64,000 nucleotides of DNA from Telmatactis stephensoni (GCA_029948255.1 JALIZF010001837.1:449501-513500); one strand, 5' to 3'. Counted from the first letter of the stretch, positions 13,456 through 26,400 are shown. Made by a program: numbers and translations. Notes: generated by a model from the sequence alone, not told the origin.

Positions 13456-13509
13456 AACTTGTTACTTACAATTTCCGAGCATTGCAAAAAGGAGCATAGC
13501 CAAGATCAT
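9358..13509 (-). CDS. Gene A: secreted cysteine-rich protein, CC-ShKT-CC-ShKT architecture, 177 aa
   Basis: Six exons in transcription order: 13470-13509, 12663-12713, 11116-11193, 10398-10511, 9617-9700, 9358-9524 (TGA at 9358-9360). All splice sites are GT/AG, all introns are phase 1, and the chain gives 178 codons with no internal stop. Exon 1 is a hydrophobic signal peptide (MILAMLLFAMLGN). Exon 2 is a short linker. Exon 3 is a four-Cys cassette (DCADSPYGCCNDGKT...GC) resembling the short CC motif of papilin-like matrix proteins. Exon 4 is a six-Cys ShKT-like domain (VDCIDETP...CAFTCGSC). Exon 5 is a second four-Cys cassette (CKGDPNCCWDGT). Exon 6 is a C-terminal ShKT domain (NFMNLYCPVTCKNIKC). 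The four domains carry 20 cysteines, an even number, consistent with full disulfide pairing. ShKT folds occur in channel-blocking peptides and in many non-toxic secreted proteins; nothing here decides the function. The 5-prime region resembles that of gene B. Confidence 0.85.
9720..9936. repeat. (CCCT)n and (ATTC)n microsatellites in gene A intron 4
   Basis: (TCCC)n runs from about 9753 to 9807, followed by ATTC units to about 9931. The tract begins some 20 bp from the acceptor of exon 5 (9700). Confidence 0.95.
10582..10693. repeat. (AAG)n microsatellite in gene A intron 3
   Basis: About 110 bp of AAG triplets, which read as CTT pyrimidine tract on the transcribed strand, roughly 70 bp upstream of the exon 4 acceptor. 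Confidence 0.95.
11714..11883. mobile_element. hAT-like MITE with CAGGGGCGGATC ends
   Basis: Termini CAGGGGCGGATCTAGG and CCTGGATCCGCCCCTG are inverted copies. AAGTT flanks both sides (11709-11713, 11884-11888), shorter than the 8 bp usual for hAT. It sits in gene A intron 2. Confidence 0.75.
12720..12910. repeat. (GAAA)n purine tract in gene A intron 1
   Basis: GAAA units start about 7 bp beyond the exon 2 acceptor (12713), then GGAGAA and ACAAAA units follow. On the transcribed strand it is a long TTTC pyrimidine tract. Confidence 0.95.
13072..13187 (+). mobile_element. tRNA-related SINE-like fragment
   Basis: TGGCCTAGTGGTGAGAGCA matches a Pol III A box context. The following ACTGTGGTC and CGAGATCTAGCTCGGGTCC resemble the tRNA body. 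GTGACATGTTGTG and CACATGTCACAAC flank it as inverted copies. The B box is weak. Confidence 0.45.
13190..13457. repeat. Purine-rich GAAA/GAAC/CAA repeats
   Basis: Tetranucleotide purine repeats pass into (CAA)n at 13425-13455, which ends about 13 bp from the gene A exon 1 donor. Confidence 0.85.
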
Positions 13510-13690
13510 TTTTTTAGCAATTGTCCTCAATTAGTTGAGTAGTTTTGTACTAGTTCCTCCAAGCAGTAGAATGTAGAATGACATTCCATGATCAACAACA
13601 CGAACATATTGCAGAACGGTACAGTAACCTGCATAAACCAACATTTTTGTCTTAAGTTTCCAAAGCTCGTTTCACATTTCTTGAGGAGGC
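13510..13690 (-). promoter_or_regulatory. Gene A 5-prime flank, conserved with gene B
   Basis: Short blocks are shared with gene B 23247-23460. They include GAGGAACTRGT near the leader, ACATTCTRCTGC, and a distal block reading TTTCCAAAGC on the plus strand next to CACATTTCTTG. The similarity shows the duplication carried leader and proximal promoter. No clear TATA box is seen. Confidence 0.4.
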
Positions 13691-15872
13691 TTCAAAAAAT
13701 TGATAATTAAGCTGTATTATGGGGAAATAGATTTAGACCACCTTGTTGCAGACTGTAAGACCAATAGCACGAAGTGAAGTTATCACTTAACTTGAGGAGA
13801 CCGATTCTTCAATGTTCCTTGATTGTCCTCCTCCTCCTAACCTTTAATCCTCTTATAGAGGGGTTGGCCGTAATGGAATATAATAAATAAACCTGAATGA
13901 CCACTGCAACACTTGCACCAGCTGTGAAACGAAAACGACGGAAGATGAAGATTGCCATCGTAGCGTGGTTTTTATCTTTCATCGCTTCATATTTCGTACT
14001 CAGTTTATTCTAGTTGATGTAATTACATACGAATCTTTAAAACCACTCTCAAAAGACATATTGTACTATCCTGATGCTATTCTAACCACCATGATGCCAT
14101 CTTAACCGCACTGATGCTATTCTATCCGCCTGATGCTGATGCTAACCACTAGTGAAAGGTTTCGGCCATGATTTAGGTTGTCAAGGATGTTTTTTCCCAA
14201 GGAAAAGAGGAATCGAAAAAGGTTTCGGTCAAAGCAATGCTAATATAAATCTACTGCCACGACGCATTCATTAAGGGAGTCCAACAGGCCATTATACGGA
14301 TTACATTAGGCCCTTTATATACCTGTTTCAAAACGCGTTGACATTGGTCAAACTGAATCTGAGGCGAAACATAACTGAATAGAACGTTTTGTGTTCCTTG
14401 ACTAAAATACGACCCCCCCCCCCCCCCTTCCCTATATTCCAATACATTACAACGAACTGCATCATTCGGCTAGTTTGCAGCTAGTTTCTGATGTCAGTTA
14501 ACAAAATCACAGCTGTGCGGAGAGTCCTGTGTCAAAGCTGCTAGTCAGAACTTTGCGATGTTTTATATTAAACATGGAATTTCAAAAGTTAACTTAAGAA
14601 TTCAGAGTCAAATTCTTGACACAAATCTACTAATTTAGAAGGCAGTTGTAAGAGAACATAAACATTAATTAATACTAATATTTTTATTGGCCTTGAAGTG
14701 TAGTAAAGTAATAGCTATATTACTAGCTTAAATTCTAGCCGATAAAAAAGTTAAGATATAAAAGGTGATTGCTTGGTTAGATGCCTTTGGATTGTTTGTG
14801 TTCAAATGGTTATATAAGAAACCGCGATTACCATGCACGTAAAAAAAGATATTCGTTGGCTCTTTTCAAGCCGGACTGTTGGTTTTTAAAATCCATTATT
14901 TTGAAATCATTGTGGGTTACCAGAATAAGAAACTGTTGAGCAAAGGTATGCAGGGTAATCAATTAGATAAGACTTTAATTAACAGGGTTATACATATGTA
15001 TCACTTTCAATATTCAATATTCTTTGTTACTCGTGCCCAGGCCTACGGCCGGCAACGAGTTATAAACTGAAAATGTTTTTTCCCTCTCTGTTCGTGTCCA
15101 GAAAAGGCCTTTCTTGCGCAATCGGTCACGTGTTGCACTTCTGATTGGCTAAGAGCGTAAGAAACAATGTCCTTCATTCATCACCTTTGAGCGACTGCGA
15201 ACGCAGGCCAGGAACTTTAGGAATGCAAGATGGCCGACTACAAAGAAAATAGCTTTCAGAGACAGGCTCTTCCAGGAATAATACATCGTAAAGTGGAGCT
15301 TTTAACTCGAGATATACCTAGACATGCACTTATAAGAGCTTCAGAATTGGCTGTTATTTTGAGCTTGATCTCCAATACTTTGATCAAATATCGAACTCTA
15401 AATGGAGTACTTGAAATGAAGCTCTCGCGACTTAGAGTAATTCCTTTGAGCTGGAAATCTACGAATTTCTCACCCTACATGTTGCTAAACGAAAACACAT
15501 AGAAGCAAGTCAATTATATTCCTCATTCAAGCATTCAAGAGATATCTTGAGAGGTTATTGTACTGAATTTTAATATCGAAATTCTGGACCAGGCCATTGC
15601 ATTGAACGGTAGGTTCCATTTGATCTTTCGCGTTTGGTTACGTAATGTCTTTTATTCATATATATATAAAATACACGATTTGTTATTGTGTCAAAAACGC
15701 CGTTGTAGAAGTCTTTACAGCAAACAATTGAGATACATAGTGAAATAAAAAGTTGAATAAACTGGTAAATTCGCAGGTAATATTTTTGCATGTCGGAGAT
15801 ATATAATACCCATGCATGATAATAGAAGGACAAAGGCAAACACTAATAGCTGCTGACAGACAAATTAATGAC
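13691..15872. other. Intergenic, no supported gene
   Basis: A C-run lies at 14413-14428. At 15230 an ATG in a CAAGATGGC context opens a 90-codon frame (to 15502) with no recognisable domain; the motif is also a YY1-type promoter element, so an unrecognised first exon cannot be excluded. Confidence 0.35.
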
Positions 15873-16016
15873 TAGAGTGGTTTTCATAAACCCGTGAAAC
15901 AAAAACTATTAGTTAAAGTGTAATAGTCAGATGACAACAAAGAAAACAATGGTATTAGGGTTTACTAAAGTGTAATAAGCTAAAGTATATTTCACGGGTT
16001 TATGAAAACCACTCTA
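15873..16016. mobile_element. TAGAGTGG-family MITE
   Basis: The ends TAGAGTGGTTTTCATAAACC and their inverted copy enclose AAAGTGTAATA-like repeats. It is near-identical in its ends to the copy at 48856-49009. Confidence 0.75.
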
Positions 16017-16315
16017 ATCAGATATTCTTTAGTTTAAGTTAGCCGATTCATAAAAGGTCTTTATGTTACGGTTAACTATTTCCGGAATGGTGAAGAATTA
16101 ATGCGTGAAACGGCTCGGGGAAGAGCCCGTACGAACTGGGCCGGTCATTGAAGCCTCTCCTACTAAGGAGCTCCCGGGACACGAGTGAACGCACGTGTGC
16201 GTCTAGTTGCAATTTAACGGCCATTCTTTTGTAATTCCTATAATTCATGATGTCTGGGGTTTATCGATCATCAATACTAATTTCAAGACCGAAGAAAACA
16301 TTTATATTTTAGTGG

Positions 16316-16560
16316 GTGTTTACATGTGGCACTAGGATCATCCTAGCAGGCGAACCAACTTTACTTTTAGTTTACATGACATTCACTCGAAGCGACCCGA
16401 AGCAGAGTTCAAAGAAATAAGTGGCTACTAACACCCGAACTACCACAGGGGCCCCAACATTAGCGTTTCCTAATTCTACTACTTGGCGAAGTATCTCTAC
16501 TTTTTCCGTTTATATGACCGAAACATATTCCTAGTGCGCATGCTAGGATATTTAGTTCTA
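16316..16560. mobile_element. Possible diverged MITE related to 34-169
   Basis: The left part GGCACTAGGATCATCCTAG, then GCAGGCGAA, recalls the element at the window start. The right part CCTAGTGCGCATGCTAGG is a weak mirror. Confidence 0.35.
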
Positions 16561-17611
16561 TCAGCGAGACAGATGAGTTCTTAAGTGTGTACTGACATAT
16601 ATCATTGCCGTGCAACGGTTGCTATGCAAAGTGGGGTCTTGTTTTGCCGGCCGGAAGCGATCTAGCTGTTTTGGTGGGAATCTTTTGAATTCCGATTGAG
16701 CGACGCATACCTGACACTCGTTTTTCGTTCTTATTGCGCATGCGCAGGACACTTTACTTCCGGTTTCTTTAAAAAGCTATCATCTTCGGTGGTTTTCGTC
16801 AAGACTAAGTGTTACTGCAATATTTATGTTATTTACAACCTTTTCTCCAAAGCCAAGCATGGGATTTACGAAAAATCAAGAAATACGGAAGATATTTACA
16901 TTATCCGCTCAATTTCGACATTCAAAAATCATATTAAATTTATTTGGAGACCATTTTTAAAACGCATTCTCGGCATTATGCAACTTGATCTCAAGATCTA
17001 TTTCATGTATTTCAAATTCTCCAATATACATTGCTAAAGAAAATTTTAGCTTATTTCTGTAGCCATGACGTCATGTGATCACGTCACGCAATGACGTCAT
17101 AAAATGTGAAAGTTCTCTCAAGGAAGACAAACTATAAAATGTTAAAGCAATTTGACTAATCAGAAGCATTTTAGAGCATTTTCAAATTTCCCTATATAGC
17201 AACGGTCAATTTTTATGTGTCAGTCACCCTTAGATAGCTAAGAGGTTTCGCGTGACGCGTGATTTGGGCCAAAAACAGCGTACAACCATAAATGAACTCA
17301 TGCACGTAATGCGTGACTTAATTGCTGTTCAATAAAAAGCATAAGCGTGATTGCATTAGAATTTCCCGCGATTTAGTCACTACGTCAAAACACATTGTAG
17401 CTCAAGCTCAATTTCCAATGCTCTTTTATTCGGATTATTTAAACGTTTATTATAATTCTTTATTTGTCCAAGTGATAACAACAATCTATGCAACTTCGTC
17501 AACAAAAGGGATACTGTGAGTCGCGGAATGAAAATGGTTCTAGATGAGGTGGAGATTTGGGATGGGTGTTAAAGTGCATCTGGAAAAGCTGATGCAAGGA
17601 GCAAACAAACT

Positions 17612-17682
17612 AGTCTCCTTCGCAGCCGTTATTAGTCTAGCTCCCATTCCCCTGCGGTCCAATAACGGCTGCGAAGGAGACT
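17612..17682. mobile_element. Inverted pair of transposon ends (CTCCTTCGCAGCCGTT)
   Basis: AGTCTCCTTCGCAGCCGTTA at 17612 is mirrored exactly at 17661-17682 around a 27-bp spacer. The same end occurs singly at 39817-39838. Confidence 0.65.
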
Positions 17683-18035
17683 ACAAACAAACAATACATG
17701 TCAAGGTGAAACCTGGGCAAACATCATTAACTCTTGAAATTATTTTAGGGATTACCTTATTTTTTTTCATGGCCTTTTTCAAAAGAGAAAAGCTAACTCT
17801 GAGAAAATAGAATGGACAATTTGTCGAACGTTAGGGAGGGTGACAGATCATAATTTTGTGGAGGACAACCAGATATTTAAAACAACGTGCACAAATGTCC
17901 CTTTCCTGTCTTCAAGATAGATAGGGCCGGAAAGGATGAAAGTTTATTTATAAGAGTTAGCTTTTGTCTTTGTTAACGGCCTGCTGTCTAAATCGCCTTT
18001 TATCAGTCCTACACGTCAGCGCGTGTTGGTATTTA

Positions 18036-18932
18036 CTAAAAACATTTTGTGTTTCTACATGTTACTGGACAATTTCTTCTCATGAAATTCCTGATTCCCA
18101 ATGATCCAGATGAACATCCCCCGTAAATGTCTTTGAAACGACGGCAAGGATCTCCATATATCTTTTCTACCATGAGGCAATCTAAATAAATAAATAAACT
18201 TAATCAATCAATCAATCATGATCAATCAACCAATCAATCAATCAATCAGGCAATCAATTTATCATTCAATAAATCAAACAATCAATTTATTAATCAGCCA
18301 ATCAATCAATCCAATCAATCAGGCAATCTGACAGTCAATTAATCAGACACTCTACGAAAGGAGTCTTTCAGCAACATAATCGATATGAACTGAGATGTTG
18401 GGCAAATGCGGCCTGATACTGCTGTATTAGTGTTATCAGTATACTTTTATTTTGTCTAAGCTTTCGCCGTACACAGCGCAGCATCAGACTGCATTTGCCA
18501 CATTTCTCAATTCAAATTAATCAGACATCCAATCAATCAGTCATCAGTCAATTGATCAATCAATCAATCATCAGATTGATCTTAATCAATCATTTTGTCA
18601 ATCAGTATATCAATCAATCAATAAATAAATCGGTTAGCCTATCATATCAATCAACCGATTAATTTCTCCATCCACCCATAAATCCAAAAGTAAGTAAGTA
18701 AGAAAGAAAGAAAGAAAGAAACTGCAATTGATCTGGATTGACTAGCCCAGTGTTCAAATTGGTCGCCATATTTTGATTCGGTGTATTGTCTCCAAATTTT
18801 CATAAATTGGACCTATCAAATTATTTTCTATATATATTTCAAATTCAATTTAAATAGTCGACATGGTTCGCGTGAGAACTAGGGAGACAAAAGCCAACTA
18901 ATTGTTGGTGATAATTCGTCCTCTCCCCTCAA

Positions 18933-18971
<39 letters not shown>

Positions 18972-19319
18972 CCTCCCTCCCTCCCTCCCTCTCTCCCTCC
19001 CTCCCTTCCTCCCTCCCTTCCTCCCTCCCTCCCTCCCTCCCTTCCTTCCCCCTTCCCTCCCTTTCTCGCTCCAACCCTGACCCTCATTCCCTCCTCTTTA
19101 TTTCACTTTCCACATTCTAAGGATATAAAGTGAATAAGCATCACCACATTCTGAACTACAGAGCTGACATGGTAAGGAATTACCTGGACATCGTCCACTG
19201 ACTGCAATAGTTCCATCCCAACAGCAATTTGGATTTCCCTTGCAGGAATCCTCAGGACTTGATGACTCTAAAAGTAATCAAGAAAAGAAGGTGAAGAAGA
19301 AGAAGAAGAAGAAGAAGAT

Positions 19320-19351
<32 letters not shown>

Positions 19352-19505
19352 TGAAGAAGAAGAAGAAGAAGAAGAAGAAGAAGAAGAAGAAGAAGAAGAA
19401 GATGAAGAAGAAGAAGAAGAAGAAGAAGAAGAAGAAGAAGAAGAAGAAGAAGAAGAAGATGAAGAAGAAGAAGAAGAAGGAGGAGAAGAAGAAGAAGAAG
19501 AAGAT

Positions 19506-19537
<32 letters not shown>

Positions 19538-22500
19538 TGAAGAAGAAGAAGAAGAATGAAAAAGAAAAGCGGTATAGAAATATGTCTTACAAGGTCTTAC
19601 AAAATTGTGTATACGAACAACAAAACAATGAAATAAGAGTGTTTTTTTCGAGACATCAACACGACTCTATTATATGAATCTTAATCAGCAGCAAATTCCT
19701 CTACGATTTATATTGTAAAATAAAATGCAGAAAAAATCGTGCGCGTCGCGTGACGAGAGTAAGGGACTGTGCAATAATTAGCAGGAGGAGGGTTTCTAAA
19801 ATGGGAGGGGAGTAACGTGTTAAATAGTGGACCTGGAGAGAGGGGGCGGGGTAATATTTTAATTTCCTAATTTAAAAAAAGGGAGGTATTATCTAATTCA
19901 GCGATGAATATAATGATAACAAGGATTTATTAACATATCCATATTAACAGTCCGTAAAAGACCAATGGATTACACGACATTAAGACCATTAAGTCTTGGC
20001 CGGGTAGTTGATATAGCAAAGGCAAAATGGAAGTTGATTTGAATACGATCATGCGGTGGATTTCAGTTTTTTCTGATTACTCTCCATTAGTAATAGTAAG
20101 TTTTCATGTTATTTAAAGTCCCTATAAGACCTATAGCGAAAAATCACATTCACTTGTCACTCAACCCGCTAGATCCTGTTGAAAACCTCATCGATTTTCT
20201 AAGTATATACTTGGCGACGAACTGCCTACAGCCGGTTGGTCAACCCGCTAGAGTCGAACTCGTTGTATAGCGGCTTTCTCATTGTGCTGGGGGAGGGGGG
20301 GGGGGGGGTACATAGTACTGGTTATTTCAGCTTTTGGAGAGGGCGAGGGGGTTTCATTTATCTTTATTTAGGGCCTATTATGCCCATTTTACCCATATAT
20401 AAGGCAAAGTCTGAATGTACTGACTATACATAACTTACTGCATGAGCCACAGGATACCGCACATCGTTCCTTGTCCATTCCATCGCATCGAAGGCCACCA
20501 CGGTCTTTTCTCATCTTGCAGCCAACCGGCGTTTCGTCAATGCAATCCACAACTGGAAATACAGAAGACTTCAACCACAGTGAACACATTACATACCAAA
20601 ACAAACTAGCAATGTATAGTAACATGTGTATTTTTCTTCATTTTTTCACAAACCAAGCAAGGTCTAGGAAACGCAACAAAACAAATTCAAACATATCCAT
20701 ATGCGTTTATATTCCTTACGTCCGCATCCTCTGTTGTTAGGGCCCTTTTTTCTAGTCTTGCCGTCGTTGCAGCAGCCATTAGGATTGTCTGAGCACTCTT
20801 TCGACATGAAATAGAAAAAAAATGGCATCTTAAAACAAAACTACGTTGTGTTAACTCACCTGATCAAGTTAAGTGACTTCGAGAGGTCGTTGATGAAGTC
20901 CTTAGGGTAAGTGCGAAAGCTCCTTTTGAAAATGATTTCTTTCTTTTTGATTTAAATCAAGAAAATACTTTAGAATTAATCTACAGGGTTTAGCTCTAAC
21001 TATTGGGCATCGTCATCTTACAAGCAAACTGCTGGGCAATCAAAACACTGGAATGTTGGTAGTTATAAATAAAAGCCCTCTAAGAGGACATGTGGTTACA
21101 GGTAAAATAATCAAAAACAACAAGTTGAGAGAAAAGATAACAAAACTGTAGAAATATATGTAATGACTAAAACCATGAAAGAAATAGAGTGATTGCACTT
21201 AATCTGTGAAATTGTACTAGCTAAACAATGGAAAACAAAGAATTTTTTTACAATTAGTTAGTTGGTATTAATTACTTTGATTATATTTCACAGTTTAACT
21301 ATGTTTGCTCTAAGATTACGAAATTATTCAAATAAATTTAATTTGAAGTAAAAAAATACAGTTCATGAAAAATAAACATGAAAGCAAAATCACACACATG
21401 CAAATTCTTTGTCACAAAATCAAATTTCAAGCTTTCATGGGGATTCTGCACACCTTGCGTGACATCACCGTCACATTTCACATTTTAAAACAACTAAAAC
21501 AAGGTCATGCAGTGCGCCTCAATCGAGAGGTAGCAAAAGTTTCCAAAACACTATATAGACATCCCCAAGGACACACAAAGGCTCCATTCAAGAAAGATAA
21601 ATTTAATTTCAATATTAAAAATATGTAATGGAATAAAACCCAGTTTACTCACCCAGACTTATTAAAACCTAAGAGTAAACACGCCGAGGTTTCAAACCTA
21701 ATCAAAAGTGAAATTAATGGCAGGAATGCAAAGAAATATAGGAAACTTTTGAATTTTAAAATGCTAACTAGCTGTAGCGTAAAACCAACAATCGTCAGTG
21801 AGATCGACGAACGCCGTGATCCAAACTACCAAACGGCCGCCGAAATTCTCAACAAGCATTAAAGAAATCTGCAAAACCCGTAAATCGAAAAGAGCTTGTG
21901 TACATCGCTGAAAACTACATCTGGCTGTGTAGGCAAAATAACACAAGATTATTTCATTCAAAGCGGTATAAACTCACCGTGTAATCAAGCTCTCAATCGG
22001 TTAGTAAATGCCCATGCTTGCATCGGTGCTCTCAGTTCGTTCAGAATGTCTTCGTAAACCCAATGTTTATCAAAAAAACTTGCAAAAACTTTCACTCAAG
22101 CAGAAATATTCATATAATAATCGCAACTATTGAGTATGGCAAATGGCAAATATTTCTTAACTGAATACATCACAAAATCAAACAACTAGCGCTGGGTTTC
22201 CTGTCTCTTTCGGGAAATCGTCGTAAATGCCATATTTATCGAAAAATGTGCGACACAGTTCACGTAGATGAAGAGATTTATATAAGAAGAGCAATAATGG
22301 ATAATGAAAAGACGATATTTCTTGGAGTGAATTATATTTCAGTCATTAAAATCGACTAAAACTGACTAAGTAAACCTCGAGTCAATTCCGAATGCCTGCC
22401 GAATATATCACTTCGTGTCAACTTCGGCAAACCCGAATTACACACACGTACGTGCACACGTACGCTTACACACTCGATGACATTATGGTTACGGCTTGTA

Positions 22501-23246
22501 ACCAAGCCTGTAACCACAAAAATGAAAGAAAGAAGCCGGATTGTTGAGACTGTTTGCATTGCTACTCACTAGCTGGTACGGAACCATCACGCTTGACTGA
22601 AACATAAGCCTCACCTGTGGAAAAACGTTAAAAGTTATCTTTATTTATTTATTTATTTATTTATTTTTTTTTTTTTTCGCGCACCATTTTGGGACAAATT
22701 TCTGTAATTTTGTCTCAATTCCCATTTGTGTAAACTAATATATCGGCCAGTTTAACACTACGGCGGATGAAAACCTTGCTTGATCTTCTAGTGGGGTTGT
22801 TTATTTTCCAGAACTGAGCAAAATTTAACTTCGGTAAGAGATGATTTCCACAACAAAACATTCAAAACAACAGTCTATTAGGCGGGTTTCATGTGACGGG
22901 GCGGTTGTTTTTTTTTATCCCAGGGTGTGATATTTTTGAAGACCATTGCTTAACTGAAAACGTCCTCTAGATCCAATCTCTACAACAAGATTCTATTTCA
23001 ACACAATGTCCAAAAAATATTTTCATCTTGAATTACTAGCAACGTCTCTTAAAAGCCTAGATGAAACTTCAAATTTCTACCCAGAAAAATGAAAACTAGA
23101 GTGAGGCTAGGTGTTTCGAACTAAACAGGATCAAGTAAGATTGAAATATAACAAATAATTGTTACTTAATTATTGTTACTTAATTATTGTAACTTACATT
23201 CTTTGCAAATGACGAAAACAACAAGGAGCAAGATGAACGCTTTCAT
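18036..23246 (-). CDS. Gene B: paralogue of gene A, secreted cysteine-rich protein, 171 aa
   Basis: Six exons: 23198-23246, 22570-22614, 20720-20797, 20439-20552, 19184-19267, 18036-18181 (TAG at 18036-18038). Exons 3, 4 and 5 match gene A exactly in length (78, 114 and 84 nt), and every intron is again phase 1. The sum is 172 codons with an open frame. Exon 1 gives signal peptide MKAFILLLVVFVICKE. Exon 2 encodes EAYVSVKRDGSVPA, homologous to the gene A linker EAYASIKRA. Exon 3 is the CC cassette CSDNPNGCCNDGKT. Exon 4 is ShKT-like (VDCIDETPVGC...CAVSCGSC). Exon 5 is cassette two (CKGNPNCCWDGT). Exon 6 is the terminal ShKT domain (IRNFMRRNCPVTCRNTKC). It is the closest relative of gene A, by tandem duplication that included about 200 bp upstream. 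The role is unknown; a secreted defence, venom or matrix component is possible. Confidence 0.85.
18182..18345. repeat. (AATA/AATC)n tract abutting the gene B exon 6 acceptor
   Basis: The tract begins directly after the splice acceptor at 18181 and consists of AATAAATA then AATCAATC units. Confidence 0.9.
18934..19080. repeat. (CT)n and (CCCT)n microsatellite in gene B intron 5
   Basis: (CT)n at 18934-18966, then CCCT/CTTC units to about 19080. Confidence 0.95.
19286..19556. repeat. (AAG)n array of about 270 bp in gene B intron 4
   Basis: AAG triplets with scattered ATG and AGG variants begin 19 bp from the exon 5 acceptor (19267). On the transcribed strand it is a CTT tract. Confidence 0.95.
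20798..22569. other. Gene B intron 2, no further gene
   Basis: About 1.8 kb between exons 3 and 2. Apart from the MITE at 21185 nothing is recognised; short open frames (for example 21365-21628) lack domains. Confidence 0.5.
21185..21312. mobile_element. Degenerate TAGAGTG-family MITE in gene B intron 2
   Basis: Left end TAGAGTGATTGCACTTAATC followed by TGTGAAAT. The right end is decayed (ATTTCACAG...TTTGCTCTA). Confidence 0.5.
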
Positions 23247-23460
23247 CTTTGTGGCGATTGTCTTCCAGTAAAGCTTTAACCAGTTCCTCCTTTGTGGAGT
23301 AAATGCAGCAGAATGTTCACAAAATAATGAAACTGGATTTTTATTGTCATTTCATGATGGGAACATGAGCATATCGCAATATGGTACGTACATTAGCCCA
23401 CACAAACCAGAAGGCTTTATCTAAAGTTTCCAAAGCCCGTAGCTCACATTTCTTGTCGAA
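23247..23460 (-). promoter_or_regulatory. Gene B 5-prime flank, conserved with gene A
   Basis: The same ordered blocks as in gene A: leader element GGAGGAACTGG, ACATTCTGCTGC, and TTTCCAAAGC with CACATTTCTTG farther out (plus-strand reading for the last two). This is a candidate shared proximal promoter. Confidence 0.4.
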
Positions 23461-26400
23461 CTGCTATTAATAAAGCTGTGTTTTGTTATAGTTTAGGAGA
23501 CAATTACCATTCCACTTCTATTTCTTCTTCTTCTTTTTCTTCTTCTTCTTGTTCTTCTTCCTGTTCTTGTTGTTGTTGTTGTTGTTGTTGTTGTTTCTTC
23601 TTCTTCTTCTAGCTTTGTAAAATATGCACTATTTATATCAAGCAAACTAACAGAAGTGGTAGTAAAAGAATACTTCTTTGTAAAAACATCAAACTCTTCA
23701 CCTGTTATTAGATTAACACAATGCACTTTGGTTTTTAATTATTACTTGAATAGTGAATAACGATTCTTCTATGTACCTTCATACTTTTAAGCGGAAAGCT
23801 TAGAACTATATTTTATATAAGATGTAAATAATGCTGACTATACACTCGTAATTTTAAAAACTATCCTGAACTGTTCCTTGCTTTGACAGGGAAAAAAAAC
23901 AGCTAGTCATTAATATTATTTCGTCTTATTTGCAATTGTCCTCCGGCTGTTATCATTCTGTTTACTGAAAACAATAGTGCATGATGATGAGGTAACTAAA
24001 GAAACTGATCTCTATTTATAACTTTTAATGTTTTCAATTATAGGCAACTTTATTAACTAATTTCAAAACCACTGAGTTTCGCCTGAATAAAATGCGTTTG
24101 ATATTTTATACTCAGTATGTATATACAAGATAGATTATGGTTTTAATCGGATAGCCTTAATAGTGACAATATTAGTTTCAAAACCACCGTTTGGTCATCA
24201 ACTTGTTGTCTTTCCTTTTCTTTTGAGTTCTTTTTTGAATTTTCTCATTTTCTAAGCACTAAAGCTTTTGATGAAGGTGTCAATGTTCTTTCCGCTTCTT
24301 TCTTATTCTTTTTTTGAATTTTCTTGTCTTCTAAGTACTCAAGCTTTTGATGTGTCGTTTATTGTAAAAATATCAACCGATACTGTTCTCATATATAATT
24401 GATGTCGGCTACAGGAAGCTGTAGGAGCATTTAATACATTAATGTAAAAATGCATCAAAACATTGCCAGAGAGTTAAATACCTGTGGTTAACATGTGCAA
24501 GCATCTTTCATGTAGCTGTACACTTGTTGCTCATTATACATTACTCTCTTCTTGAATTTCTTTTTCCTTTTTTTCCTTTTCCTTTTCTTTCTTTGAAAAC
24601 AATATAGTAAGTCTATGTGTTAAATTAAGAATCTTTATATAATAAATTATATATTTAGTTTGACTTGGACCAAGCTTCTAAATCACTGGTTAACAAACTC
24701 TTGATCCTACCGAAAAACGTGCCCTTAGACTTAGCTCTTTTTCCAGAGAAAGTGCTATTCCGCTATTTGTTCAATCTATTTTATTCTTCCATTAAATATT
24801 AATGTACTGCCAATCATTTGCCGATTTTATGCATGATATTGTCAATGTAAATGTTTACATAAAAAATGTTCACGTAAAAATTGTTTGCATCAATCAGAAA
24901 TACACATTCATATTATACTCGTTCTCAGCTGCCTTTCTCTTTTCGAATTCAATTAATCTAAAAGTGACAAAACGATACGAAACGGTCGATGAAGTGATAC
25001 GAACGGCCACGGTTGTGCGAAGGGTGGATAGCGCTATCCAAGAAAAAGCGTATCAGTATTTTCACAATAATACAAAAAATATAATACAAATTTTAATGAC
25101 CATTTCTCCAATCTAGGCAAGCAGGCTACAGCTGGTTGAAGACAAATCGGGAAAGAAGTGTTGAAATACCAGCCCACAACACAATCTAAGCAATTATTTG
25201 CAATTAGATACTGATAATTCGGTTTTGCGATGGTCTCGCTTGTACAACAGAAGTTGCGAGGATACGATTGCTTAGCTAGAGCAGACTTTACACTCACACG
25301 AAATATTTGTTAAAGTCTGTTATAAATGATGGTAGCACTATCTTGGTGCGTGAAGTGGTGACAAGTACCACGCAAATGAGAGCAATTGTTGAGTAGAAAA
25401 TGGTTTATATAGTGACTACGGTTGTTTAGCAGGAAGCACTTGAATGACATGCGCTCTCAGCTTCGATTTTCTTCTGTTTCTCTTTGATTTTTGTTTGTTG
25501 TTCGTCTTATTACCAGTCACGTTTTCAAGAAGACTTCCCGTAATTAAGGTGACTGGCTATTAAAGAAATTTTAGCCTACTGCGCACAATTCGCGCGCAGG
25601 ACGTCATAGCGCGCGGAGATTCTAGCGAATGGCCACTAACGCTGGGAAACCAAAGTTTGTTGACAAAATTCAGTTTCAAAATAGTTTTCAATGATTTTAA
25701 CAATGATTAGATCTAGAAAATAAGCAAAAATGTTTTCTTTTTAGGACAAAACAGTGAGCGCGCGTTTGTTTCGTCTCAAAATTTGAGTTAATAGAGCTCG
25801 CGCGCTGTACGTCATTTTCAAGATGGCTTAGCAACTTCATGGGCATGAAACAAGCTAATTTTGCACGGGACCATATAATTTTTATTCGTTTGATTATAAA
25901 CACATGTAAAAATCTGTCATATCAAATTTTCAAAAAAAAAATCATTATTCTAGCCTATGAAAAAAATGGATTTTTGTATATGTAGGGGAACTTGCATTTT
26001 GTTGGAACTTACGATAATTTTTGTTGAGACCTGACTGAACAAAATATGTAAAAAGAAGGTATTTTTTCGCTGTCACATCAAAATTTCCATACCATTTAGA
26101 AGAATCAGTACGACATAATCTAATATTTGTGCAATTGTAGAACTGTCATTTCGTGAATTGTATATTTCTTTCTATGATCTATTCACTTCCGGTTGAGCGA
26201 TTTTCCGCGTCAAAAATTCGGAGATAGGCATTCATTCAATGCTAATTATCTCGAAAATGAGTAGCGGGACCCCCTTTTTTCTTTTCGTTTTAGGGATCAG
26301 CATTAAATTTCGCTCCAAAAAATTGTGGTTTAAACGATTTTTCATTATCCCCCGGGCAACACACATATCCACACCCTCTCCCCCCGTTCACATACACACA

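Noticed and set aside
15230..15502. Possible first exon starting MADYKENSF
   Set aside because: Good ATG context (CAAGATGGC) but no domain, no convincing downstream exon, and the same motif occurs near other non-genic sites.
16561..17037. Open frames on both strands near 16.6-17.0 kb
   Set aside because: They overlap a possible MITE and show no conserved motif or splice pattern.
19240..19677. Lysine-rich 145-codon frame
   Set aside because: It is translation of the (AAG)n microsatellite in gene B intron 4, starting from exon 5 antisense.
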